From contig CAMBZU010000006.1 in the NCBI GenBank assembly GCA_945872355.1, positions 1 through 64,000 on the forward strand: a stretch of DNA of 64,000 bases, written 5' to 3'. This stretch comes from Chitinophaga pinensis (GTDB lineage: Bacteria; Bacteroidota; Bacteroidia; UBA4408). Positions 28,165 to 37,277 of the stretch are shown here, in pieces (position 1 is the stretch's first letter; each line of letters starts with the position of its first letter). Below the pieces are notes generated by a model. It made no database searches. It was not told the DNA's origin and saw only the letters and a program-made list of their open reading frames with translations. Both the position numbers and the translations under genes were made by a program.

Positions 28165-29349
28165 ATGGCAGCTAAAACAGACGTATTTCAGCATCCTGAT
28201 TACTATTTAATGGATGAATTATTGACAGATGAGCATAAATTAATTCGCGATACAGCGAGAGCTTGGGTAAAAAAAGAAGTTTCTCCCATTGTGGAAGAGG
28301 CTTGTCAGAAAGCAGAATTTCCAAAACAATGGATCAAAGGATTAGCCAGTATTGGCGCATTTGGTCCTTATATTCCAGTTGAGTATGGTGGTGCAGGTTT
28401 AGATCAAATATCTTACGGCATCATTATGCAAGAGCTAGAAAGAGGCGATAGCGGGCTAAGAAGTACAGCATCTGTGCAAAGTTCTTTGGTAATGTTTCCA
28501 ATTTACAGCTATGCTACCGAAGCGCAAAAAATGAAATATTTACCAAAATTAGCTTCGGGTGATATGATGGGTTGCTTTGGCTTAACAGAGCCAGACCATG
28601 GATCAAATCCGGCTGGTATGATTACCAACATTAAAGACAAAGGAGATCATTATCTATTGAATGGTGCAAAAATGTGGATATCGAATTCCCCATTTGCTGA
28701 TATTGCAGTAGTTTGGGCGAAAGATGAAAGCGGTGCTATTCGTGGAATGGTGGTTGAACGTGGTTGGGAAGGTTTTTCAACGCCAGAAACTCATGGAAAA
28801 TGGAGTTTAAGAGCAAGCGCTACAGGTGAATTGGTATTTGACAATGTAAAAGTGCCTAAAGAAAATGTTTTCCCAGATATTAAAGGTTTAAAAGGTCCAT
28901 TAAGTTGTTTAAATAGTGCGCGTTACGGAATAGCCTGGGGAGCCATTGGTGCTGCTATGGATTGTTATGATTCGGCATTAAGATACTCAAAAGAGCGTGT
29001 TCAATTTGGAAAGCCAATTGCTGGTTTCCAGCTTACTCAAAAGAAATTGGCCGAAATGATTACAGAAATTACTAAGGCACAATTAATTACTTGGCGTTTA
29101 GGGGTGTTAAAAAACGAACACAGAGCTACACCAGCCCAAATTAGCATGGCCAAAAGAAACAATGTGCATATGGCTATAACTATTGCACGTGAAGCACGCC
29201 AGATACATGGTGGAATGGGGATTACAGGAGAATATCCAATCATGCGCCATATGATGAATTTAGAAAGTGTAATTACTTATGAAGGTACGCATGACATCCA
29301 TTTGTTGATCACAGGAATGGACATTACCGGCATTAATGCATTTGAATAA
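28165..29349 (+). CDS. Acyl-CoA dehydrogenase (glutaryl-CoA dehydrogenase-like)
   Basis: MQELERGDSGLRSTASVQSSLVMFPIYSYATEAQKMKYLPKLASGDMMGCFGLTEPDHGSNPAGM; GGMGITGEYPIMRHMMNLESVITYEGTHDIH. Confidence 0.95.
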   Translation: MAAKTDVFQHPDYYLMDELLTDEHKLIRDTARAWVKKEVSPIVEEACQKAEFPKQWIKGLASIGAFGPYIPVEYGGAGLDQISYGIIMQELERGDSGLRSTASVQSSLVMFPIYSYATEAQKMKYLPKLASGDMMGCFGLTEPDHGSNPAGMITNIKDKGDHYLLNGAKMWISNSPFADIAVVWAKDESGAIRGMVVERGWEGFSTPETHGKWSLRASATGELVFDNVKVPKENVFPDIKGLKGPLSCLNSARYGIAWGAIGAAMDCYDSALRYSKERVQFGKPIAGFQLTQKKLAEMITEITKAQLITWRLGVLKNEHRATPAQISMAKRNNVHMAITIAREARQIHGGMGITGEYPIMRHMMNLESVITYEGTHDIHLLITGMDITGINAFE

Positions 29350-29370
29350 AAAATATAGTTAATAAGTTGT

Positions 29371-29402
29371 TTTGATTATTATGTATTTTTAACTTATGTT
29401 TG
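29371..29402 (+). promoter_or_regulatory. Bacteroidota-type promoter TTTG-N20-TATGTTTG
   Basis: TTTG at 29371-29374, TATGTTTG at 29395-29402; 28 bp upstream of ATG 29431. Confidence 0.65.
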
Positions 29403-29430
29403 TGTAAGATATTAAACAAATTAATAGGAT

Positions 29431-29871
29431 ATGAACACACGTAAAATTTTCTCTTTTATAATCGCAGCATTATTGTTTGTTGCTGGGCAATCATTTGCAC
29501 AAAAAAACAAGAGTGAAAAACCTTTAGACGGATTTAACTATGAGGCAAAATTAACTGTTGAAGCGCAGGCTAAACCAACTAAGCCGATGGAAGACGATTT
29601 ATCATTCAAAAACAATAAACTTAAATCGAAAGCACTGGCTGAAAAATACAATTTTAAGGCCGGAGAATTCACCGCCACTGTTGATTCTTCAAATGCTGAA
29701 GAAGTAGTAATTACTTTTGATGCTATTATGAAAGGTGAAACTGCCGATGATATATTAACTTGGCATGGCACTGTTAATGGTGAAGATATTGAAGGGAGTG
29801 CCATTTGGACAAAAAAGGGTAAAACCAAAAAGAGTTTTGCCTTTACAGGATTGCAAAAAAAGAAAAAATAA
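29431..29871 (+). CDS. Secreted hypothetical protein
   Basis: 146 aa with signal peptide MNTRKIFSFIIAALLFVAGQSFAQ; flanked by promoter and terminator. Confidence 0.85.
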   Translation: MNTRKIFSFIIAALLFVAGQSFAQKNKSEKPLDGFNYEAKLTVEAQAKPTKPMEDDLSFKNNKLKSKALAEKYNFKAGEFTATVDSSNAEEVVITFDAIMKGETADDILTWHGTVNGEDIEGSAIWTKKGKTKKSFAFTGLQKKKK

Positions 29872-29890
29872 TTCAACTAAAATGAATACA

Positions 29891-29919
29891 AACCAGTTCG
29901 CAAGCGCTGGTTTTTTTTT
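29891..29919 (+). terminator. Rho-independent terminator
   Basis: AACCAG-TTCGCAAGCG-CTGGTT followed by T run. Confidence 0.75.
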
Positions 29920-29940
29920 GCTTAATAATTTATATTGATA

Positions 29941-30070
29941 GGTAATACCAATTGCATTTATTTTTTTACCTACTAAAAAATAAATATGTAATGGTTAATG
30001 CCGATACTACTTGAAAGTAGTACAATAAGGTAATGCCGCAATTGGACTAAATTGAATTGTAATCGGTACA
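29941..30070 (-). repeat. Dispersed intergenic repeat, copy B
   Basis: Reverse complement contains TTTAGTCCAATTGCGGC...TTTCAAGTAGTATCGGCATTAACCATT...AATTGGTATTA. Confidence 0.85.
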
Positions 30071-30101
30071 ATCTATCACTATTTTATTTAGTCCTTTTTA
30101 T

Positions 30102-30134
30102 TTTGTAAGAGGTATTTAATTTGTATTAACTTTG
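30102..30134 (+). promoter_or_regulatory. Bacteroidota-type promoter TTTG-N21-TAACTTTG of yicC-gmk
   Basis: TTTG 30102-30105 and TAACTTTG 30127-30134; 22 bp upstream of ATG 30157. Confidence 0.65.
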
Positions 30135-30156
30135 CGCGCTAATTCAATACTGAACT

Positions 30157-31029
30157 ATGCAAACAAGGTCGATGACCGGTTTTGGGAAAGCCAAAATTAA
30201 TGTAAAAAACAAGCAAATTATTGCGGAAATAAAATCGGTAAATAGTAAGCAACTCGATTTAGGATTGCGCTTGCCTTACTCACTGCGCGACAATGAAGCA
30301 GCATTCAGAAACCTCATCACTGAAGTTGCAGAGCGCGGAAAAGTTGACTTTAGTATTTATTTTGATGGAGAAAGCAATGAACGCAAAATGGTTTTGAATA
30401 AAAACCTAGCCGGAAACTACTACAAAGAATTAATGTTATTTGCCAAAGATGTAAAAGCCGACACAGGTCATTTACTTGCTACGGTAATGAACCTACCTGA
30501 TGTATTTAAGCAAGAAATTTCAGTTGTAGATGCAGATGAAATAAAGAAAGTTAAACAATTAATTCAAACCGCTTTAACCGCCTTTAATAATTTTAGAAAA
30601 ACCGAAGGCATTACTTTAGGTAAAGAATTAGAAAAAAGAATACTGCTTATTTTAGTCTTGTTGAAAAAAGTAGAACAAGGAGATAGTAAAAGATTAAAAA
30701 CAGTTAAAGAGCGCATCAAAAAAGAATTAAACGAAGTAATTGCCAAAGACAAAATAGATCAAAATAGATTTGAAGAGGAGTTGGTTTATTATGTTGAAAA
30801 GATGGATATTACCGAGGAAAAAGTACGTTTAAAAACCCATTGCGATTATTTTTTAAGTACCCTCAAGGAAAAATCATCGGGCAGAAAATTGGGATTTATT
30901 TCACAAGAAATTGGACGCGAAATAAATACCATTGGCTCAAAAGCAAATGATGCAGCCATTCAAAAAATGGTGGTTCAAATGAAAGATGAACTCGAAAAAA
31001 TTAAGGAACAGTTGATGAATGTATTATGA
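30157..31029 (+). CDS. yicC: YicC family endoribonuclease/stress protein
   Basis: MQTRSMTGFGKAKI...EIKSVNSKQLDLGLRLP...REINTIGSKANDAAIQKMVVQMKDELEKIKEQLMNVL. Confidence 0.96.
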   Translation: MQTRSMTGFGKAKINVKNKQIIAEIKSVNSKQLDLGLRLPYSLRDNEAAFRNLITEVAERGKVDFSIYFDGESNERKMVLNKNLAGNYYKELMLFAKDVKADTGHLLATVMNLPDVFKQEISVVDADEIKKVKQLIQTALTAFNNFRKTEGITLGKELEKRILLILVLLKKVEQGDSKRLKTVKERIKKELNEVIAKDKIDQNRFEEELVYYVEKMDITEEKVRLKTHCDYFLSTLKEKSSGRKLGFISQEIGREINTIGSKANDAAIQKMVVQMKDELEKIKEQLMNVL

Positions 31030-31610
31030 GCAGTAAATTTATACAACCAGGTAAACTAATTATTTTCTCTGCCCCGTCTGGCGCCGGAAAAACCACAATT
31101 GTACATCATATCCTTGAAAAATTTGGGATCATTGAGTTTTCTGTTTCGGCATGCAGCAGAAAGAAGAGAGTTGGAGAAAAAGAAGGTAAAGATTATTACT
31201 TTTTAGGGGTAAATGGATTTAAAGAAAAGATAAAGCAAAATGACTTTGTGGAGTGGCAAGAAGTGTATGAAAATCACTTTTATGGCACGCTCAAAAGCGA
31301 AGTTGAACGCATTTGGGCCAAAGGTCATCATGTTATTTTTGATGTAGATGTTGTGGGGGGATTAAATTTAAAAAAGATATACGGCGATAAAGCACTTTCT
31401 ATTTTTGTAAAAGCCCCATCAATAAAAGATTTAGAAGATCGTTTAAGATTAAGAGCTACTGAAACTGCTGAAAGTATAGCCCGCAGAATGGCCAAAGCCG
31501 AAAAAGAAATGGGTTTTTCTGTTGAGTTCGATTATATTTTATTGAATGATGATATGCAGCATGCACTCATTGATGCTGAACAGTTAGTGGCCGATTTTAT
31601 TTATAGTTAA
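31026..31610 (+). CDS. gmk: Guanylate kinase
   Basis: LIIFSAPSGAGKTTIVHHILE, FSVSACSRKKRVGEKEGKDYYFL; overlaps yicC stop by 4 nt. Confidence 0.97.
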   Translation: MSSKFIQPGKLIIFSAPSGAGKTTIVHHILEKFGIIEFSVSACSRKKRVGEKEGKDYYFLGVNGFKEKIKQNDFVEWQEVYENHFYGTLKSEVERIWAKGHHVIFDVDVVGGLNLKKIYGDKALSIFVKAPSIKDLEDRLRLRATETAESIARRMAKAEKEMGFSVEFDYILLNDDMQHALIDAEQLVADFIYS

Positions 31611-31719
31611 TCAACTGCTCAAAAATTTCCTGCAAACTTTATCGTTTACTTTTCTAAAACCAGCATTAATTTTCAGGTGCATTAGCCTGCTAAAAAGTTG
31701 ATTTTAAAAAGCTAATCAC

Positions 31720-31800
31720 ACCATAGGTTATACAAAATATATAGTCCAATTTTATTGAACTATATTTTGTTATATCGGCATTATCAATTTGTATTTATTA
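31720..31800 (+). repeat. Degenerate copy C of the dispersed intergenic repeat
   Basis: ATAGTCCAATTTT...TATATCGGCATTATCAATTTGTATTTATTA resembles copies A and B. Confidence 0.5.
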
Positions 31801-33240
31801 AACCTTAAACTCATGCATTAAACTTTTAAAGTTTACAATTTTAAGTAGCAAGCCATAAATAACAAATGCCACAGCGCAAATTATTATTGAAAGAGTTAGG
31901 TCTTGAAAATAAATTTTAGTGAAATAGGCGGTAATTTCAGCGCTCAACAAAAACAATAATAAAGCGCCAATAAATGGCCAGTTAACTTTGAACTTAAATA
32001 TTTGTTGCGCAAATAGCACTTGAAAAAGCGCAGTGGCACCTTGTGTTATTAAACTGCTTAAAGCGCTTCCCATGGCTTTATATTGCGGTATTAAGGCAAA
32101 ATTAAGCGCCATATTTAAAAGCATACCTGTTGCTGCCATGTAATTTAAAACTTTTAAATTACCATTCGCAGTGAGCAAGGTGCCAAACACATAGGTGGTT
32201 GATACAAATACAAAGCAACACATGAGCAATGAAAACACTTCGGCAGATGCTGAAACATGATTTTGATAAAGCATATCCATAATTTGCACATTAAAATTTA
32301 CCGCTATTATTGCCGCTGATGAAGCTAAAAGAAATAATATGGAGAATGAAAGCCGAACCAAATCTTCAACTTGATGTTTTAATTTAATCATGCGGGCAAA
32401 AATAGGCAAGAGCAAGCCAGCAAATAAATAGGCTATCATGTTGGCCGCGTCTAATAAGCGATAGGCTGATGCATAGATTGACGATTGTTCCTTACCATCA
32501 ATCAACATACGTTCTAACATCACTGCATCAATGCGGTTGTAAAAAGTCATCAGCAACACCAATATGGCATAAGGATAACTCTTCTTTAATATCATCAGAA
32601 AAAAAGTAGTGTTCCATTTTAGTTTTCTTAAACGCGCCTTTTCAAATACAATAAACAAAGTGATGATAATACTAATTACATAGGCAGTGGTTTGACTGTA
32701 TACATACCATTCAATTTTAAAAGGGTTTTGTTTACTGGTAACACCACCCCAAAGCAGCATTGCGCATATGGCTATCATAATTAACCTATCGAGCACCGAT
32801 ATAATACTGTCGGTTTTAAATAAATGTAAGCCTGCTAAATTGCTTCTTAAATACAAAATAAAAGAGGCCAAAAACTGATTAAAAGCCATAATAAGTAATA
32901 GCTTTAATTGAAAACTATTATAGCCAATTAAATAACCGGTAAGCAAGGTTACCACTAAGTAAACAACAGCTAATATAAGGCGCAAAAATACAATGCCCGA
33001 AAGGTGTTTGCTTAATAGATGGTTATTTTGAGCTATATTTTTATTGTTAAAATTGGTGATGCCAAAATCTAACAAGATGTTGAACAAAAATGAAAAATTG
33101 AAGAGGGCGTAAAATAATCCATATTCTGCAGGACTTACAGCATTTTGAACAGCTCTATCAATTCCTAAAATCCAGAATGGTTTTATTAAGAGGTTGAGCA
33201 GCAGCAGTAAAGCAAGATTTATAATGAATTTCTTTTGCAT
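31798..33240 (-). CDS. Oligosaccharide flippase / MATE-like polysaccharide biosynthesis protein
   Basis: 480-aa polytopic protein; AVSPAEYGLFYALFNFSFLFNILLDFGITNFNNKNIAQ, YNRIDAVMLERML. Confidence 0.88.
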   Translation of the reverse strand: MQKKFIINLALLLLLNLLIKPFWILGIDRAVQNAVSPAEYGLFYALFNFSFLFNILLDFGITNFNNKNIAQNNHLLSKHLSGIVFLRLILAVVYLVVTLLTGYLIGYNSFQLKLLLIMAFNQFLASFILYLRSNLAGLHLFKTDSIISVLDRLIMIAICAMLLWGGVTSKQNPFKIEWYVYSQTTAYVISIIITLFIVFEKARLRKLKWNTTFFLMILKKSYPYAILVLLMTFYNRIDAVMLERMLIDGKEQSSIYASAYRLLDAANMIAYLFAGLLLPIFARMIKLKHQVEDLVRLSFSILFLLASSAAIIAVNFNVQIMDMLYQNHVSASAEVFSLLMCCFVFVSTTYVFGTLLTANGNLKVLNYMAATGMLLNMALNFALIPQYKAMGSALSSLITQGATALFQVLFAQQIFKFKVNWPFIGALLLFLLSAEITAYFTKIYFQDLTLSIIICAVAFVIYGLLLKIVNFKSLMHEFKV

Positions 33241-33535
33241 TGCTATGATTTATTTTAAGCAGCTATAACTCTATAGTGGCGCAAATATTGACAAAAAATC
33301 ATTAAGATTAATGCTTATTTAATTTAATCAACATCGTAAATAAGGTCTTTTTTTTATAAATGCTTTCTAAAAAGATATTTCAGCCCAGGCCAGCATCCTT
33401 TTGTGATTGGTTTTAGATACCTAAATAAAATATCGTTAAGCAAAAAATAAACAACACATGAAAGAGCGCCTACAAATAATTTTAAAACACCTTGCCATCA
33501 GCAAAGTTGATACATGCATAAACCTAATTTGCGTA

Positions 33536-34348
33536 TTATACCAACAATTTATTGCTGTTGCTGTTGTTGGCTTTTGCGCTTTCTGTTAGCTGATTATATA
33601 CGCCATTCCATAATTCAATTCTTTGTTTTAATGATTGTATTACTGCCTCTTCGGCTTCTTTCCAAAATTGTTCATTGTCTTTGCAAAGATTGGCTGTCAT
33701 TGCTAAAGCAAGATGGCTATGATGATCGCCATCAACTTCAATGTGCCTTTCAATGTAGTATTTAAAAACTGAGATATCATCAGGAAAGTTCTTATGGATT
33801 TCATTTATAATTGATATGAACATGCCTGGGATGAGATCTTCACGGCCAAATGTAAAAATAGCTGATTGCAAATAATCTTTTCCGCTATCAATTATTTTGA
33901 ATGTAAAGTCTACAAAATCTTTTGCCTCCTTTGGCGTTTCTGAATGCAAATAAGCGAAGTTAAAGTCGCCAGTATTTTTTAATACATCTATAAATACTTC
34001 AATATTAGTTGTATCAGCGCCGCATTGTTTCATCGCATCAAGATATAATTCAAAATGGCTTTTCCTTATGCCATTAAGGTCAAGGTCCGATTCTTCGCCA
34101 ACAACAATTTCGTTAATAAGAAATCTTGTATCTGCCATGCCTTTTGGGAACCAAGGCACCGATGTGCAAGTTAAATTGTTTTGTAGCGATTTTAAAAGTG
34201 ACATAAAGTCCCAAACAGCGTAAACATGAAATTGCATAAACACTTTCAAATCGTTTAAATCTTTAATAGCCGAATAAACTTTATGATTGATAATCTCTTG
34301 TCTTAAGGGTTCAATTGTTTTTTTAATTTTTTCAATATGACTTTCCAT
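33536..34348 (-). CDS. DUF3050 family protein
   Basis: HKVYSAIKDLNDLKVFMQFHVYAVWDFMSLLKSLQNNLTCTSVPWFP...INEIVVGEESD; start 34348 (MESHIEK) or 34372. Confidence 0.92.
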   Translation of the reverse strand: MESHIEKIKKTIEPLRQEIINHKVYSAIKDLNDLKVFMQFHVYAVWDFMSLLKSLQNNLTCTSVPWFPKGMADTRFLINEIVVGEESDLDLNGIRKSHFELYLDAMKQCGADTTNIEVFIDVLKNTGDFNFAYLHSETPKEAKDFVDFTFKIIDSGKDYLQSAIFTFGREDLIPGMFISIINEIHKNFPDDISVFKYYIERHIEVDGDHHSHLALAMTANLCKDNEQFWKEAEEAVIQSLKQRIELWNGVYNQLTESAKANNSNSNKLLV

Positions 34349-34607
34349 GCTTAATTTTTTATTGGATAACAATTTTAAATGAGCTAATGTTTTATTTTTT
34401 TAAGCTTTAGTTATTTGAAAGTTGAGTGCTTTGCACATAAGCTAATGTTAGGCTTGATACTTACTAAAATATTTGCTGTAATTTAGCTTTGTAAAAAATA
34501 TGTGCTACCATAAAACGCAACATTTGATTGTAAATTAAATTTATATTGGAGCTAATTATCAGTTAAAGCTGAATGCTAAGCATCTTATAAATTATTTGTT
34601 TACTTAT

Positions 34608-35561
34608 TTAGTGAAAACCATTTGCAGCCATATATCGCTCGGCATCCAATGCAGCCATACAACCACTGCCAGCAGCAGTAACAGCCTGGCGGTAAATATG
34701 ATCTTGCACGTCGCCGCAAGCAAAAACACCTTCAACATTGGTGCGTGAACTACCCGGTGTTGTTAAGATATAGCCATTTTCATCCATATTTAAAAAAGGT
34801 TTAAAAACTTGCGAGTTAGGTTCATGTCCAATAGCTACAAAGAATCCGGTTATATCTAAAACTTTTTCTTGCTTGCTTACATTGTCTTGCACCAATACCC
34901 CTGTAACGCCCTTATCGCCTAATATTTCAAGGGTGCTATGATTATATAAAATTTCAATATTTGCAGTGTTTTCAACCCTGTGCTGCATGGCTTTAGATGC
35001 TCGCATTTCTCCTTTACGCACCAACATGTATACTTTGCGGCACAGCTTTGCTAAATAGGAAGCTTCTTCGGCAGCTGTATCACCAGCACCAACAATTGCT
35101 ACGTCTTGTCCTTTAAAGAAAAACCCATCACACACTGCGCATGCCGAAACGCCAAAACCATTTAATCTTTGTTCTGAAGGTAAGCCTAACCATTTTGCAG
35201 AGGCACCAGTGGCAATTATCACCGTATTGGCTTCTACAGTGTGCTTTTCATCAATAATTACTTTATGTGGCACAGCACTAAAATCAACAGAGGTAACCAT
35301 ACCCCATCTAATATCAGCGCCAAAACGTTCTGCTTGCTTTTTAAAATCTTCCATCATTTCTGGCCCTTGGGTGCCATTAGGATAGCCAGGGTAATTCTCA
35401 ACTTCAGTAGTAATTGTTAATTGACCACCAGGCTGTAAACCTTGGTACATCACTGGTTTCATATCGGCTCTTGCAGCATAAATAGCAGCAGTGTAGCCAG
35501 CAGGTCCTGACCCAATAATTAAGCAATTTACTTTTTCAATTGTAGCACTTTCCATATTCAT
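34608..35561 (-). CDS. trxB: Thioredoxin-disulfide reductase
   Basis: CLIIGSGPAGYTAAIYAARADMKPVMYQG, ACAVCDGFFFKGQDVAIVGAGDTAAEEA, GVFACGDVQDHIYRQAVTAAGSGCMAALDAERY. Confidence 0.98.
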   Translation of the reverse strand: MNMESATIEKVNCLIIGSGPAGYTAAIYAARADMKPVMYQGLQPGGQLTITTEVENYPGYPNGTQGPEMMEDFKKQAERFGADIRWGMVTSVDFSAVPHKVIIDEKHTVEANTVIIATGASAKWLGLPSEQRLNGFGVSACAVCDGFFFKGQDVAIVGAGDTAAEEASYLAKLCRKVYMLVRKGEMRASKAMQHRVENTANIEILYNHSTLEILGDKGVTGVLVQDNVSKQEKVLDITGFFVAIGHEPNSQVFKPFLNMDENGYILTTPGSSRTNVEGVFACGDVQDHIYRQAVTAAGSGCMAALDAERYMAANGFH

Positions 35562-35658
35562 AAAATTTAGGCCGCAAATATAATAAATGTAAGCGCTGAA
35601 ATGTCATTAAAGTTGTATTCTAAACAAATGCTGTACTTTTTAATCTTATCTGAATATT

Positions 35659-35708
35659 ATACCGATGTGAAATAAGCAATGGACCAAATTTATAAATCAC
35701 ATTGGTAT
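35659..35708. repeat. Inverted repeat (12-bp arms) possibly related to the dispersed repeat
   Basis: ATACCGATGTGA...TCACATTGGTAT, one mismatch (G-T pair), 26-nt loop containing GCAATGGACCAAATTT. Confidence 0.6.
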
Positions 35709-35864
35709 TACTTAACAATTGATGTTGCCTTAAATAAAACTAAGGCACATGCTACTTCCCGATTAGTCGCAAAAGAAACATACTTTGTATGCGCTATGAA
35801 AGATGGTAGAGCAAGCTCGCCATGATCTTGTTGGAAAAATTTAATTACACAAAAAATAGCTGTT

Positions 35865-37277
35865 TTAATAATTCATGTTTAACACACCAAAAGAATATTC
35901 AGCTTCTAGTGCTGCTTTTTTTGTTTTGTTAATGAGCTCATTTAATTTTAATTGGGCATTAATATAGCTCATTTCTCGACTGTTAATCATGAACAAAGAT
36001 GTTTCGCCTGCATCATATAATCGTTTTTCTGATTGCCATAAGCGCTCGTAATTATTTACATTTTTACCGTAAATTGTTACTTGATTTTTATAATTATTAA
36101 ACTCATTGATTGACGCCCTTGTTTTATTCAATAATTCTATTCGTTTGTTTTTAATTTCGTAGTTGTTATTTTCTATTTTTATTCTGGTTAATTGCAAATC
36201 GCCTCTTTCTTTCCTCAATAAAATTGGAAACCCAAGCGAGAAGCCCCATTTGTAATTGTTTTGATAAGCCAAGTTTAAGTTTTCTGCATCATATAAAGGA
36301 TTAAAATTTGCATTCAAAGTTGGCTTTAGTTTATCCTTTTTAAACTTCTCTTCAATACTTAATTGTTTTAATTTAAAATCATAAATCCTTAAACTTGGAT
36401 GTGAATTAATTAAGCTATCCATATGCGTGGCGCTTAAATTTGCGATAGTTTCTTGCTCAATATTATCTTTAATAGTTTGCGGCACGGTGCTATTGGTAAT
36501 TTCAACAGGTGTTTCATTTTCAATCCATAAATAGTTTGATAACAACAAAGATTTTGTTCTGTAATCCATGAATGCTTGCTGTAAATTAATGATCCTGTCT
36601 TGCAGCTGAATATTTGCTTCAACAGTGTCAATAGCAGGCCTATCGCCCAGTACAAAGGTTCTTGTTACAGCGGTAAAACGTTTTTCACTTAACGCAACTG
36701 CTTCTTGATGTACTTTTAAATTTACGAAAGATAAATACCAATCCCAATATGTTTTTCCTGCGCGATAAAGCAATTCATTGAGTATATTTATTTTCTCAAA
36801 TGCTGATAGCTCTTTAAATACTTTTGCTTGTTTAAGGGTAGCTCTTCTTTCATCTATAATTAAACCCTGCAAAAGCGGAAATGAAATTTGAGAATAAAAC
36901 AAACCTTGTTTAGGCATAATGTTTTCAGGATTCAAATAAGTTCCGTTGTTTTGTTCGTAACCCGCTTTAAAATCTACACCAAACCATGTTGGAACATTAA
37001 AACCTCCATTACCTAAAGCATAGTAATTTTTATTGTCGTAAAATTTGTTTTTAAAATCATAAAATAATTTAGGATCAAAGGCGCCTCTTGCCATCAAAGT
37101 TTTTGCATCTGCCGATGTTGCTATTAATTCTGCCTGCTTTGCTAAGGGGTGAAACTGCTTCACCATTTGTAAGAAATTTGCAAAACTTAATTCACGCAAC
37201 GAGTCATTTTGTGCATGAACTGTGCACGAGAAAAGGAATAGAATTATAAAAAAGCTAAATTTATTTCTTGCTATCAT
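35865..37277 (-). CDS. TolC family outer-membrane protein
   Basis: Signal peptide MIARNKFSFFIILFLFSCTVHAQ (start 37277 preferred over 37358); OEP coiled-coil repeats. Confidence 0.88.
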   Translation of the reverse strand: MIARNKFSFFIILFLFSCTVHAQNDSLRELSFANFLQMVKQFHPLAKQAELIATSADAKTLMARGAFDPKLFYDFKNKFYDNKNYYALGNGGFNVPTWFGVDFKAGYEQNNGTYLNPENIMPKQGLFYSQISFPLLQGLIIDERRATLKQAKVFKELSAFEKINILNELLYRAGKTYWDWYLSFVNLKVHQEAVALSEKRFTAVTRTFVLGDRPAIDTVEANIQLQDRIINLQQAFMDYRTKSLLLSNYLWIENETPVEITNSTVPQTIKDNIEQETIANLSATHMDSLINSHPSLRIYDFKLKQLSIEEKFKKDKLKPTLNANFNPLYDAENLNLAYQNNYKWGFSLGFPILLRKERGDLQLTRIKIENNNYEIKNKRIELLNKTRASINEFNNYKNQVTIYGKNVNNYERLWQSEKRLYDAGETSLFMINSREMSYINAQLKLNELINKTKKAALEAEYSFGVLNMNY

